Origin: AP-15 sp963790875
GTDB lineage: Bacteria > Pseudomonadota > Alphaproteobacteria > ATCC43930 > CGMCC-115725
Reading direction: 5' to 3'
Length of the DNA stretch: 64,000 nt
Assembly (NCBI GenBank): GCA_963790875.1
Contig: CAWBQT010000020.1
Coordinates: 7,420 to 71,419 of the forward strand
Part shown: positions 53,195 through 62,402 of the stretch, piece by piece
Layout of the letters: each line of letters starts with the position of its first letter
How positions within the stretch are numbered: position 1 is the stretch's first letter
Position numbers and translations under genes: made by a program
Notes under the pieces: model-generated
Told to the model about the DNA's origin: nothing
Seen by the model: only the letters and a program-made list of their open reading frames with translations
The model's database searches: none

Positions 53195-54945
53195 GACCGT
53201 TCGGCTGGTCGTCGTTGCTGGGCATCCATAATGCGATAAACGCTTTGCCGCCGTCGAAGCTCCGGCAGGAGGCCGTCTTCGACGATGCCGCCGCGCTCGA
53301 TCACAACGATCCGATCGAAGGCGTCGAGGGTCGACAAGCGGTGCGCGACCGCGATCAGGGTGCGCCCGGCGACGAGCCGGGCCAACGCCTCCTGCACCAG
53401 CCGCTCCGATTCGCTGTCGAGGGCCGAGGTCGCCTCGTCGAGCAGGATGATCGGCGCGTCGCACAGGAAGGCGCGGGCGATCGCGAGCCGCTGGCGCTGG
53501 CCGCCCGACAGCTTCAGCCCGCGCTCGCCGATCAGCGTGTCGAAACCCTGCGGCATGCGTTCGATGAATTCGCTGCAGTACGCCGCATCGGCGGCGCGGC
53601 GCACTTCCTCGTCGCTCGCCTCCGGTCTGCCGTAGCGCAGATTCTCGATCACCGAACGGTGGAACAGCGCGATGTCCTGCTGCACGACTGCAATCGACCG
53701 GCGCAGGCTCTCTTGCGTGACCCCGGCGATGTCTTGTTCGTCGATCAGGACATGGCCGCGTTCGGGGTCGTAAAGCCGCTGCAGCAGGGCGAGAACGGTG
53801 GACTTTCCGGCGCCCGAGCGGCCGATGAGGCCGATCTTCTGGCCGGCCGGAATGTGCAAGGTGAAGTCCTGCAAGGCACGCGGGCCGTTCGGATAGCTGA
53901 AACAGACATTGAGAAACGAGACCGACCCGCCGAGATTGATGAGCGGCCGCGCATCCGGCGCGTCCGGCATCTCGTGCGGCAGACCCAGCACCCGCAGCGC
54001 TTCGCCGAGCTTGGCAAAATGCTGCACCAGATCGACCATCGCCATCGCCAGATCGCGCGAAGCGTGCATGACCGTGAAGCCCAGGGTCGTGGTCAGCACG
54101 ACGTCCCCGGTCGTGATGCGGCCCGCCCGCCACAGCAACACCGCCCAGGTCAGAACCCCGGCCGACACGGTGAAGACGCAGACCGCGTGGAACAGCCGCA
54201 GCCGTTCGAGCGAGCGGAGGCTCTCGCGCTGCGCCGACATTTCGTCGGCGATGCGCTCCGACAGGCGTCGGCGTTCGCGGGCGGCGGCGCCGAAGGCGCG
54301 AACGAGCCCGATATTGGCGATCACGTCGGTGAGGTCGCCGCTGACGCCGGCGGCGCGCGTGGCAAAGCGGTCGTGCAAATGGCGGTTTCGCGCCGCGCTG
54401 CGCCAAATCACCGCACCGATGACGAGCGCCGCCGCCGACAGCGCCACGGTCATCCGCCAATTGACGGTGCCGAGTAGCGCGATGCTGCTGGCCACCGCGG
54501 CGCCCGGCGGGATCGTCGTCCAGGTCAGCGCGCTTTCGAGGCTGAACGCCGCGTTGGCCGCGGTCGTGATGCGGCCGGCAAGGGCACCCGGGAACCGGTC
54601 GGCGAAATAGCCCGAGGCGTGGCCGGTGAGATGCTCGAAAAGATCGATGCGCAGATCGCCGCCGACCGCGACAAACGCCCGGCTCGCAAACCAGCCGGCG
54701 AGCCGCCACAGCAGATTGTCGCCGGCGACGAGCCCCAAGAGCAGGCCGACCGCCGGCCACAGTTGCGCCCGGACGCCGCCGTCGAGCGCGTCCACCAGGT
54801 TCTTGACGCCGTATTGCGCGCCGATCGCGCAGCCGACCGCCGCGAGCACCGCCAAGAGCACGATCAGATGACCGGCCGGGTGGCGGCGCACATAGCGCAG
54901 GAGAAATCGGCCGGGATCCTGGTCCGCGTTTATCGCAGGTGACAT
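53191..54945 (-). CDS. ABC exporter with fused permease and ATPase domains
   Basis: A 584-residue type I exporter half-transporter: six hydrophobic segments in residues 25-310 (the last two around 255-295) and an ATPase domain with Walker A GRSGAGKS (375-382), signature LSGGQ (479-483) and Walker B IILLDE (499-504), H-loop in VAHRLST. It probably forms a homodimer that exports lipid, drug or peptide. The PRC-barrel gene follows and overlaps by 4 bp. A tandem 18-bp repeat lies just before its start, in its leader. Confidence 0.93.
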   Translation of the reverse strand: MSPAINADQDPGRFLLRYVRRHPAGHLIVLLAVLAAVGCAIGAQYGVKNLVDALDGGVRAQLWPAVGLLLGLVAGDNLLWRLAGWFASRAFVAVGGDLRIDLFEHLTGHASGYFADRFPGALAGRITTAANAAFSLESALTWTTIPPGAAVASSIALLGTVNWRMTVALSAAALVIGAVIWRSAARNRHLHDRFATRAAGVSGDLTDVIANIGLVRAFGAAARERRRLSERIADEMSAQRESLRSLERLRLFHAVCVFTVSAGVLTWAVLLWRAGRITTGDVVLTTTLGFTVMHASRDLAMAMVDLVQHFAKLGEALRVLGLPHEMPDAPDARPLINLGGSVSFLNVCFSYPNGPRALQDFTLHIPAGQKIGLIGRSGAGKSTVLALLQRLYDPERGHVLIDEQDIAGVTQESLRRSIAVVQQDIALFHRSVIENLRYGRPEASDEEVRRAADAAYCSEFIERMPQGFDTLIGERGLKLSGGQRQRLAIARAFLCDAPIILLDEATSALDSESERLVQEALARLVAGRTLIAVAHRLSTLDAFDRIVVIERGGIVEDGLLPELRRRQSVYRIMDAQQRRPAERS

Positions 54946-54951
54946 CGTCTA

Positions 54952-55005
54952 ATTCTCACGGTGGGTCCAAGTCTCACGGTGGGCCTAATTCTCACGGTGG
55001 CAGCG
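54952..55005. repeat. Three tandem 18-bp repeats
   Basis: Three units of TAATTCTCACGGTGGGTC, the second and third differing at a few positions each, covering about 54952-55005. They lie 5' of the minus-strand ABC exporter start (54945) and end about 220 bases from the glycosyltransferase gene. Possible protein-binding array or unstable repeat; no further gene is seen up to 55226. Confidence 0.8.
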
Positions 55006-55226
55006 CATGCGAGTTCACTCCGTCAGAAAGCGTCGCCCGGCATGAGCCTCGTCAAACAGGTCGAGCGCGGCTCTCGGAGGTCGCAGGTGCGCGCCGTCGG
55101 CAAAGGTCCGGATCGGCTGGATCGAGATCAACAGCCGCGAGGAATAACGCGCGTCCCCTAGGAATAATCCGTCGACGGCCGGCACGACGGCAGCAAGTCA
55201 CCGCTCCGCGGCGCCCGTATCCGCGC

Positions 55227-56276
55227 TCACACCGCCGCGCGCAACGGCCGGTTCCATCCGATCAGCTCGCGGTAGATTTCGAGATAGTCCTCGGCCATCC
55301 GCCGCGCCGTGAAACGCTGCTCGAAAACGCCCCGTATGCGGGCGCGGTCGAGGCGCCTCAGCTGCTTCGTCGCGGCGACCGCCGCCGCTTCGCTGTCGAC
55401 GATGAAGCCGGTGACGCCGTCATCGACGACCTCCGGAACCGAGCCGTTGCGAAAGGCGATCACCGGCGTGCCGCAGGCCATCGCCTCGATCATCGCCAGG
55501 CCGAACGGCTCCCGCCAGGCGATCGGAAACAGCAATGCTGCGGCGCCGCCGAGAAATTCGGCTTTCTGCCCGTCGCCGATCTCGCCGATGAAATCGACAT
55601 GCGGCTGAGCGAGGAGCGGCTCGATGTGCTCGGCAAAATAGGCCTCGTCGACCCGATCGACTTTGGCCGCGATCTTGATCCGCATCCCCGCCTCGGCGGC
55701 GATGCGGATCGCCGCATCCGGCGCCTTTTCCGGCGAAATGCGGCCGAGGAAGGCGAGATAGCCGGGCTGGCCGAAGCCCGGCAGCAGCAGCCGTTCGGGG
55801 ATGCCGTGCTGCACCGTCGCGACGTAGTTCGCCTGCGGCAGCGGCTCGCGTTGCGCATCGGAAATCGAGACGACCGGCACGTCGGCGAAGGTTTCGTAGA
55901 CGCATCGCAGTTCCGGCAGGTCGAGCCTGCCGTGCAACGTCGCGACGAACGGCACCTCGCACCGCCGCAGGATAGGATAGGCGAGATAATCGATGTGCAG
56001 ATGCACAACATCGAATTCCTCGGCGCGCCGCGCCAGCCGCTCCAGCATCACGACATGCGGCGCCAGATAATCGCGCATCCCCGGGTCGAGGCGCAGCGCG
56101 CAAGGCCAGACCGGCTCGAGCCGCGCCTTCGTGATGCTGTCGCCGGAGGCGAACAACGTGACGTCGTGGCCGAGCGCCGCAAGTTCGTCGCAGAGATAGG
56201 CGACGATCCGCTCGGTGCCGCCGTAGAGCTTGGGCGGCACCGCTTCCATCAACGGGGAGACGTGCGCGATCTTCAT
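55227..56276 (-). CDS. Glycosyltransferase, GT4 family
   Basis: A 349-residue GT-B enzyme starting MKIAHVSPLMEAVPPKLYGG, with GRISPEKAPDAAIRIA after the linker and a REPFGLAMIEAMACGTPVIA motif carrying the E-x7-E donor site. It probably adds a sugar to glycolipid or polysaccharide. ATG 56276 is preferred since the longer frame upstream has no family similarity. It is not adjacent to other glycan genes, apart from the ABC exporter 280 bp downstream. Confidence 0.9.
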   Translation of the reverse strand: MKIAHVSPLMEAVPPKLYGGTERIVAYLCDELAALGHDVTLFASGDSITKARLEPVWPCALRLDPGMRDYLAPHVVMLERLARRAEEFDVVHLHIDYLAYPILRRCEVPFVATLHGRLDLPELRCVYETFADVPVVSISDAQREPLPQANYVATVQHGIPERLLLPGFGQPGYLAFLGRISPEKAPDAAIRIAAEAGMRIKIAAKVDRVDEAYFAEHIEPLLAQPHVDFIGEIGDGQKAEFLGGAAALLFPIAWREPFGLAMIEAMACGTPVIAFRNGSVPEVVDDGVTGFIVDSEAAAVAATKQLRRLDRARIRGVFEQRFTARRMAEDYLEIYRELIGWNRPLRAAV

Positions 56277-56604
56277 CACCGCGATCCGGTATCCGCATGG
56301 TGGTTGGCCGGAGAGGCGGCAAGACCGTTTTCTGCGCGGCGCAATCGCCCAGTAGTAACGCCCGGCCCGGGTCGCGGTTCCGGGCCGCGCGGTTGTGAGG
56401 CAATATGTCTCGGCGCGCACCGCCGCCGCTGCAACAACCGATCAGCGGGCCCGCCGCTCGACCCCGCCGCAAGCGGCGACGGCGTCAACCGGAATTAATC
56501 GCCGGCGGCGGCTCCTGCCGAGCCTCTCGCGGGTCAAGGTGCACTCGACCGCTCGCTTGGCGCCGACGGCGTCGAGCGTTCACGCGCCGGGCCGGGGCGC
56601 TGTT

Positions 56605-56790
56605 CTGAGGGATTTTCGCGCCCATCTTCGCGGCCGCAGCGCTCCGTCATATGGGACAACATATTGATTTTAATGGATAAATCTCCGGTTCACGGCGTCG
56701 CCGAGCCGTGTTGCTGAGGGATCTCTGAGGGATTTCCTGAGGGATCTCTGAGGGATTTTTGGACACCGGCTGAGGGATCTCGAGGACCGG
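56605..56790 (+). repeat. Irregular repeats of CTGAGGGATYT
   Basis: Six copies of CTGAGGGAT followed by CT or TT, one near 56605 and the other five in 56714-56780. Two adjacent pairs give a 23-bp period (CTGAGGGATCTCTGAGGGATT). Origin unknown. Confidence 0.75.
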
Positions 56791-57116
56791 CCGCGGGACC
56801 GCTGATGGACCGTCGCGGCTGGCTGGCGAACGCGCAATCTCCGTCCGCAGCCACGGCCACCGCCGACACCCGCTCGTGGCGATTATAGCAAATTGTACTT
56901 TATTGCGACCGGATTGGCAAGCCCCGCGTGAGGGATGGGATAACCAGGCGGGCTCCAGGGCGGGACCAGATGGCGAGAGTTCGCTCACGCGACGGGTTTC
57001 ATCCCCGGAACCCATTCACGAGGCGTCGGAAATTGTGTGAACCCGTGGGCGAGCGGACTACGGTACCGAAACAATTTCCGCCGCGCGATGAACTCGTTAT
57101 GAGTTCGAGAATCGGT

Positions 57117-57268
57117 CGCTGCGCCCCTCACGCTCCCCCGCCTGCGGCGCGAGCCCCTCCCTTTCCCGCTCAACCCCGCTCACGCGGGGCGCGGGGCACC
57201 GCGGCCGCCTCCCTCGCCCCGCTGCGGTCACTTGCGGGGAGAGGGCCGGGGCGAGGGCCGGTGAGGGG
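57117..57268. repeat. Cluster of dispersed GC-rich repeat copies
   Basis: Several partial copies of the CCCTCACC/CCCTCCCT/GGGGAGAGGGC repeat family, including GCTCACGCGGGGCGCGGGG and TTGCGGGGAGAGGGCCGGGG, resembling the palindrome at 38733-38758. Confidence 0.6.
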
Positions 57269-57358
57269 CAGCCGCCCGACGATCCGTGAACACCGCCCGC
57301 CGCAAACGGGAGGGTGATGGGACAGCGTCCTACGCGGAGAGCGGATGCGCTGGGCAGG

Positions 57359-58177
57359 TCACGGCTTTCGCACCGCGGGCAAGGTCGTGGGGTTGAGGGA
57401 ACCGATGCATGTCGGATGACCAAACCCGTCCTTGCTGATGCCGGTCCCACCATTGGGGTTGGGTGTGATGTCGAAAATGATGTTGTCGGGGTGCTTCGCG
57501 TCGGCCCCGGGCACGACGCCGAGGTTACCCAGATGGTCGAGGGTCAGATTGGCGCGAACCCGCCAGGCGACAAAATGGTCGGTGCAGGAGGTGTCGCCGC
57601 TGACCCCTACGGCACCAATCTTGTTTCCGCCCGAGACGTAGAGCCCGAGCCCGCCGCCGAAGACGTTTACGCCGCCGATCCGGCCGCCGACGAGCGGATC
57701 GAGGCGGGTGCCGAACGCGGTGGCGTTGCCCTGGTAGGCGGTCGTCGCGTCCACGGGATTGCTGTGCTGCAAACCATAGAGACTGCCGCCGGGCTGTACC
57801 GCCGAATAGAGATTGGCGGTCGACAAGGCGAGGCCCGTAGGAAAGAGGCTGGTGCCCGGCGTCGCTCCATCGCTCAGACTGAAGTCGTTCGCCGTATTGG
57901 CTTTCTGTGCCGAGATAAGCCGACTGCCAAGCCACTGATCGGTGTAAACGCCGCCGGAAAATGCGACGGCGCATACCGTGCCGTCATTCGCGACGACCGT
58001 CGCCCACATATTGAAGCCGAGACCGCCATTCTTCCCCGCAACCGCGCTCACCAGCGCTGCTCGCAGGGCACCCCAGCTCGGCAGCCCGGCGCATGGCTGC
58101 GCCGCGGCGGCCGGCAAGGCCAGCAAACAAAGGCCGAGGCCGATCCAGCCGGCGCCAAATGTTCGTGATCGCTTCAT
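57359..58177 (-). CDS. Exported GlcG/HbpS-type heme-binding-like protein
   Basis: A 272-residue secreted protein with signal peptide (1-24) and a GlcG/HbpS-like domain (PF03928 type; DQWLGSRLISAQKANTANDF and GGNKIGAVGVSGDTSCTDHF). HbpS proteins of Streptomyces bind heme and sense redox; other GlcG-like proteins are of unknown role. GGGAGGAA precedes the ATG. It is divergent from the molybdenum hydroxylase gene, with 267 bp between the two starts. Confidence 0.82.
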   Translation of the reverse strand: MKRSRTFGAGWIGLGLCLLALPAAAAQPCAGLPSWGALRAALVSAVAGKNGGLGFNMWATVVANDGTVCAVAFSGGVYTDQWLGSRLISAQKANTANDFSLSDGATPGTSLFPTGLALSTANLYSAVQPGGSLYGLQHSNPVDATTAYQGNATAFGTRLDPLVGGRIGGVNVFGGGLGLYVSGGNKIGAVGVSGDTSCTDHFVAWRVRANLTLDHLGNLGVVPGADAKHPDNIIFDITPNPNGGTGISKDGFGHPTCIGSLNPTTLPAVRKP

Positions 58178-58444
58178 GGCCGTTCCTCCCGTTTGACGAA
58201 GTGCTGCGCGTGCCTGACAGCTTGATCCAACGCAAGGTGCCGCCGGCAATTCAGGTTACCCTAAAACTGTAAAGAAAAAATGGTTAACTCTCTTCTACGT
58301 TTCCGATCGCGATCGGCGGCCCGGTGATCCGGCCCGGTGAGCGCATCAGCCTCGCTCCAGGCGCGCCGCGGGCTTGCATTTCTCGGGCCGGCGCGCGACG
58401 CTGTGGCCAGTCGTAAACCCTCCGGGCGATCAGGAGAAAGAGCC

Positions 58445-60727
58445 GTGAACGACATCGCACCGTCGCGCTACAAATGGGTGGGAACTCGACCGATCCGTCC
58501 GGACGGCGTGCCGAAAGTCACGGGCCGGGCAATGTACGGCGCCGATCTGGCGATGGCCGGGGCGCTCTACGGCAAGGTCATCCGCTCGCCGCACGCGCAC
58601 GCCCGAATCCGCTCGATCGACGCGTCGAAAGCGCTCGCACTGCCCGGCGTCAGGGCGGTTGTCACTGCGGCCGATTTTCCCGACCATAAATTCGAATATG
58701 TCGGTCCCGAGCGGGTAGCGCAGAATTTCTGGCACATCACCCGCAACGTCATGGCGCGCGAGAAGGCGCTCTACGAGGGCCACGCCGTCGCCGCGGTCGC
58801 GGCGATCGACAAGAACACCGCCGACGAGGCGGCGGCGCTGATCGACATCGATTACGAAGTGCTGCCGCATGTCATCGATGTCGACGACGCGATGGCCCCG
58901 GGCGCGCCGCTGCTGTTTGAGGACATGATCACCCGCGGCGTCGAACCGGTGCCGACGACGCCTTCGAACATCTCGAAGCGGCTCGAATTCGCGATCGGCG
59001 ATCTCGACGCCGGATTTGCCGAGGCCGACTTCATCATCGAAAAGGAATTCAAGACCGCGGCCGTGCATCAGGCCTATATCGAGCCGCATGCAACGGTCGC
59101 CCGCATCGATGCCGACGGCCAGGGGGAAATCTGGGCGTCGAGCCAGGGCCACTTCGTCGTTCGCGCACTGACCGCGAAGCTGCTGGGCATGCCGGTCGGT
59201 GATTTGCGGGTCAACCCGGCCGAAATCGGCGGCGGCTTCGGCGGCAAGACCGTCGTCTATCTAGAACCCGTCGCGGCGGCGCTGTCGAAGAAATGCGGCC
59301 GTCCGGTCAAGATCGTGATGAGCCGCGACGAGGTGTTCAAGGCATCCGGGCCGACCTCGGGTGCCTCGATGTGGGTCAAGATCGGCGTCAAGAAGGACGG
59401 CACGATCACTGCCGCCGACGGCGTCTTCAAGTTTCAGGCCGGCGCCTTCCCGGGCTCGCCGGTCATGAATGCCTGCCTCTGCGCCTTTGCCCCGTACAAC
59501 ATCCCGAATGCGCGCACGGTCGGCTACGACGTCGTCTGCAACCGGCCGAAGGCGGCCGCCTACCGGGCGCCCGGATCCCCGATCTCGGCTTTTGCGGTCG
59601 AGAGCGTGCTCGACATGCTGGCGAAGAAAGTCGGCATGGACCCGCTCAAATTCCGCCTCCAAAACGCGGCGCGGCCCGGCACGACGATGATCTATGGGCC
59701 AAAGATGGCGCATGGCGGCTATGTCGAGACGCTCGAGGCGCTGATCAATCATCCGGCCTACCAGGCCCCGTTGGGCAAGAACCAGGGGCGCGGCGTCGCT
59801 TCGGGCTACTGGTTCAACGGCGGCGGCGAGTCGAGCGCCACGGTGCAGGTCAACGAGGACGGCACGGTTCTCGTCGCGACCGGCAGCCCCGATATCGGCG
59901 GCTCGCGCGCCTCGATGGCGCTGATGGCGGCCGAGACCTTGGGTGTCGACTACGGTCAGGTGCGCGCGATCGTCGCCGACACCGCCTCGATCGGCTACAC
60001 CCATGTGACGGGCGGCTCGCGCGTCACCTTCGCAACCGGCATGGCGGTGGTCGAGGCGAGCAAAAAGGTCGTCGACGACCTGCGCTCTCGGGCTGCGATC
60101 ATCTGGGACGTCGATGTCGACGGCGTCGTCTGGGAGGACGGCCAGGCGAGGCCGGCCGGCGCCAATGTCGGCAATTTCCCGCCCTTGTCGCTGAAGGAGC
60201 TCGCGGCCAAGAAGGCCCTGACGGGCGGGCCGATCGGCGCCCAGGCCTCGGTCAATGCCGGCGGCATGGCGCCCGGTTTTACCACCCAATTCTGCGATGT
60301 CGAGGTCGATCCCGAGACCGGCAAGGTGACGGTCCTGCGCTTTGTCGCGGCGCAGGATGTCGGCAAGGCGATCCACCCCTCCTATGTCGAGGGCCAGATC
60401 CAAGGCGGCGTCACGCAAGGCATCGGCTGGGCTTTGAACGAAGAGTACGTCTACGACAAGGCCGGGCGGCTCGACAACGCCGGCTTCCTCGACTACCGGG
60501 TGCCGGTCGCCTCCGACGTGCCGATGATCGAGGCGGTGCTGGTCGAAGTGCCGAACACGGCTCACCCTTTCGGCGCCAAGGGGGTCGGCGAAGTCAATAT
60601 ATGCGCGCCGATGGCGGCGATCGCCAACGCAATCGACCATGCCGTCGGCCGCCGGCTGACCGAGTTGCCGATGTCGCCGCCCAAGCTGCGCGCCGCCCTC
60701 GATATGGCCGCCGGCGCCGACGACTAG
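58445..60727 (+). CDS. Xanthine-dehydrogenase-family large (molybdopterin) subunit
   Basis: A 760-residue molybdopterin-binding subunit. The GTG start has an AGGAGAAAG site. It shows the dimer/Mo-cofactor motif GGGFGGK (262-268), the central IVMSRDEVFKASG, and the active-site Glu E716 in GVGEVN. It would hydroxylate an aldehyde or N-heterocycle using Mo-MCD or MGD, with Fe-S and FAD partners supplied elsewhere, since none is next to it. It is followed by a MoaD-like gene after 10 bp and an amidohydrolase. It could act on a purine-like or heterocyclic compound. Substrate unproven. Confidence 0.92.
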   Translation: MNDIAPSRYKWVGTRPIRPDGVPKVTGRAMYGADLAMAGALYGKVIRSPHAHARIRSIDASKALALPGVRAVVTAADFPDHKFEYVGPERVAQNFWHITRNVMAREKALYEGHAVAAVAAIDKNTADEAAALIDIDYEVLPHVIDVDDAMAPGAPLLFEDMITRGVEPVPTTPSNISKRLEFAIGDLDAGFAEADFIIEKEFKTAAVHQAYIEPHATVARIDADGQGEIWASSQGHFVVRALTAKLLGMPVGDLRVNPAEIGGGFGGKTVVYLEPVAAALSKKCGRPVKIVMSRDEVFKASGPTSGASMWVKIGVKKDGTITAADGVFKFQAGAFPGSPVMNACLCAFAPYNIPNARTVGYDVVCNRPKAAAYRAPGSPISAFAVESVLDMLAKKVGMDPLKFRLQNAARPGTTMIYGPKMAHGGYVETLEALINHPAYQAPLGKNQGRGVASGYWFNGGGESSATVQVNEDGTVLVATGSPDIGGSRASMALMAAETLGVDYGQVRAIVADTASIGYTHVTGGSRVTFATGMAVVEASKKVVDDLRSRAAIIWDVDVDGVVWEDGQARPAGANVGNFPPLSLKELAAKKALTGGPIGAQASVNAGGMAPGFTTQFCDVEVDPETGKVTVLRFVAAQDVGKAIHPSYVEGQIQGGVTQGIGWALNEEYVYDKAGRLDNAGFLDYRVPVASDVPMIEAVLVEVPNTAHPFGAKGVGEVNICAPMAAIANAIDHAVGRRLTELPMSPPKLRAALDMAAGADD

Positions 60728-60737
60728 GACAGCGGCC

Positions 60738-60998
60738 GTGCCCGAGATGACCGCGCGGGTGACCTTGTCGAGCGGCTTCAGCCGCCGCTATACCGGCGGC
60801 GTGCGCGAATTCGAGGTCGCGGCGAGAAACCTGCGCGGCGTCATCAAGGCCCTGGACAAGCTTTATCCCGGCCTCGGCGCGCATCTAGAGGAAGAAACCA
60901 CGGTCGCAATCGACGGCGAGATCCACGAGGTTGGCTACCTGCAACCGCTGCGGCAGAACAGTGAGGTCTTCTTCATTCCGAGGCTCGAAGGCGGGTAG
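60738..60998 (+). CDS. MoaD/ThiS-family sulfur-carrier-like protein
   Basis: An 86-residue ubiquitin-fold protein with a di-glycine C-terminus (RLEGG). MoaD-like proteins carry sulfur as a thiocarboxylate on the last Gly for molybdopterin synthesis. It starts GTG 60738 (or ATG 60747) 10 bp after the molybdenum hydroxylase gene, so it could supply that enzyme's cofactor. The core MoaD hydrophobic pattern is present (VTLSSGFSRR...VREFEVAARNLRGVIKALDK). Confidence 0.82.
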   Translation: MPEMTARVTLSSGFSRRYTGGVREFEVAARNLRGVIKALDKLYPGLGAHLEEETTVAIDGEIHEVGYLQPLRQNSEVFFIPRLEGG

Positions 60999-61028
60999 GA
61001 CTGACCCGACGAGCCTGGAGTAGCCGCG

Positions 61029-62328
61029 ATGCAGCCCGAACCGCCGCGTTTGTTGATCAAGAACGGAACCCTGATCGACGGGTCGGGCGGCGACCGGAGG
61101 CCCAATGCGCTGATCGTCGTCGACGGCAACCGGATCAGTCATGTCGACCCGGCGCCGCGGACGATGCGGCCGGAATGCGACGACGATCGGGTAATCGACG
61201 CGTCGGGTAAATTCATTCTGCCCGGCTTGATCGACGCCCACTGCCACATCTCGTTGCATCAGGGGGCCTTGCCCGGCGTCAAATACAGCTCGAGCGCCGA
61301 GTTCTGCACTCTGTGGGCGGCGCGCGCGATCGGCCGGGTGCTGCGCGCCGGCGTCACCGGCATCGCGGTGCCGGGCGGCAAATGGTTCACCGACGTGACG
61401 GTGCGCGAGGCGGTCGCCGCCGGGTTGCTCGAGGGGCCGCGCATGGCCGTCGCCAGCCGCGCGCTCTCGAATTACGGCGGCATCTTCGACCCCGATGCCT
61501 ACCCGGGAGGGGAGGGAGGCGCCAACGATGCGGCTGGCGTGTTGTGCAACACGCGCGACGAATTCGTCACAGAGACGCGCAGGCAGTGCAAACGCGGCGT
61601 CGATCTGATCAAGATCGCCGATTCCTATTGGGGCGATATCCAGACCTGCGCCGATGACGAGATCGCCGCCGTCGTCGACGAGGCGCATCGGCGCCATGTC
61701 AAGGTCGCGATCCATTCGCGCGGTTCGACCTCGACACGCGCCGCCGCCAAGGCCGGCATCGATCTGATTTATCATGCCGATCTCGCGACCGAGGACGATC
61801 TCGACGTCGTCGCCCGGGCCGGGGTACCGATCGCGCCGGTTTTGACCGCAGCCTGGATCGGCGTCGAGCTCGGCGTCGGCCGCGCTGCCGGCGGCCCGTC
61901 GAGCGATCGCCTGCGCGCCCAGCTCGACCAGAGCTTGCAGATGCTCCGCAACGCGCGAGAACGCGGCATTGCGATCTTGAGCGGCAGCGACACCGGCAAC
62001 GCCTCGGCCTTCCAGCACGGCCGCTGGCACGGCAAGGAGGCCGAGCTGTTCGTCAAGGAAGTCGGCATGACGCCGCTCGAGGCGATCGCCGCCAATACCA
62101 GCGGCAACGCGGCATTGCTCGGCTTTCGCCGGCGAAGTCGGCGTCGTGGCCCCCGGCAGGCTCGCCGACATCGTCATCTGGAACCGCGACCCTGTCGCCG
62201 ACATTACCGTTCTGCAGCGGCCGGACGAAATCGCGTCGATCATCAAGGACGGCCGCGTCATCGACCGTGACGCCCCGGGTTTCCTACCGCTCGCCGAGGA
62301 GCCGCAGCGCGCCCGGATCTTCGCCTAG
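61029..62328 (+). pseudogene. Amidohydrolase gene with a C-terminal frameshift
   Basis: The N-terminal 360 or so residues are an amidohydrolase: HxH metal ligands H71 and H73 in LIDAHCHIS, a lysine in DLIKIAD, a His in HSRGSTS, SGSDTGN with the catalytic Asp. The frame then turns into Arg-rich sequence and stops at 62270. Reading one base later from about 62126 gives the family's usual end, GVVAPGRLADIVIWNRDP and RARIFA, which stops at 62328. So a single-base insertion (likely an extra T at 62124-62126) breaks the gene. It could also be a sequencing error. It is next to the molybdenum hydroxylase and MoaD-like genes and may be a partner hydrolase of the same pathway. Confidence 0.82.
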
Positions 62329-62344
62329 CGGGTCTTCGAGCTAC

Positions 62345-62395
62345 TCGGCCCCTCACCCTCCCGCTGCGCGGGCCCCTCCCTCTCTCCGGGTGCCT
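62345..62395. repeat. Partial copy of the dispersed GC repeat
   Basis: CCCTCACCCTCCCGC and GCGCGGGCCCCTCCCTCTCTCC show a partial copy of the repeat class seen at 38733-38758 just after the amidohydrolase frame. Confidence 0.5.
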
Positions 62396-62402
62396 ACGGT
62401 AT

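Larger units (their letters stand above)
56277..57358. other. Long intergenic stretch with short repeats
   Basis: 1,082 bases with no supported gene. It holds a cluster of CTGAGGGAT repeats and a group of dispersed GC palindromes, both listed separately. No RNA gene was recognised. Confidence 0.5.

Noticed and set aside
54939..56498. A plus-strand frame beginning with repeated SHGG units near the 18-bp repeats
   Set aside because: It runs antisense through the glycosyltransferase and ends in Arg-rich sequence; the SHGG repeats are just the translation of the direct repeats.
56605..56790. CRISPR array
   Set aside because: The CTGAGGGAT units are too short, unevenly spaced and lack distinct spacers; no cas genes are present.
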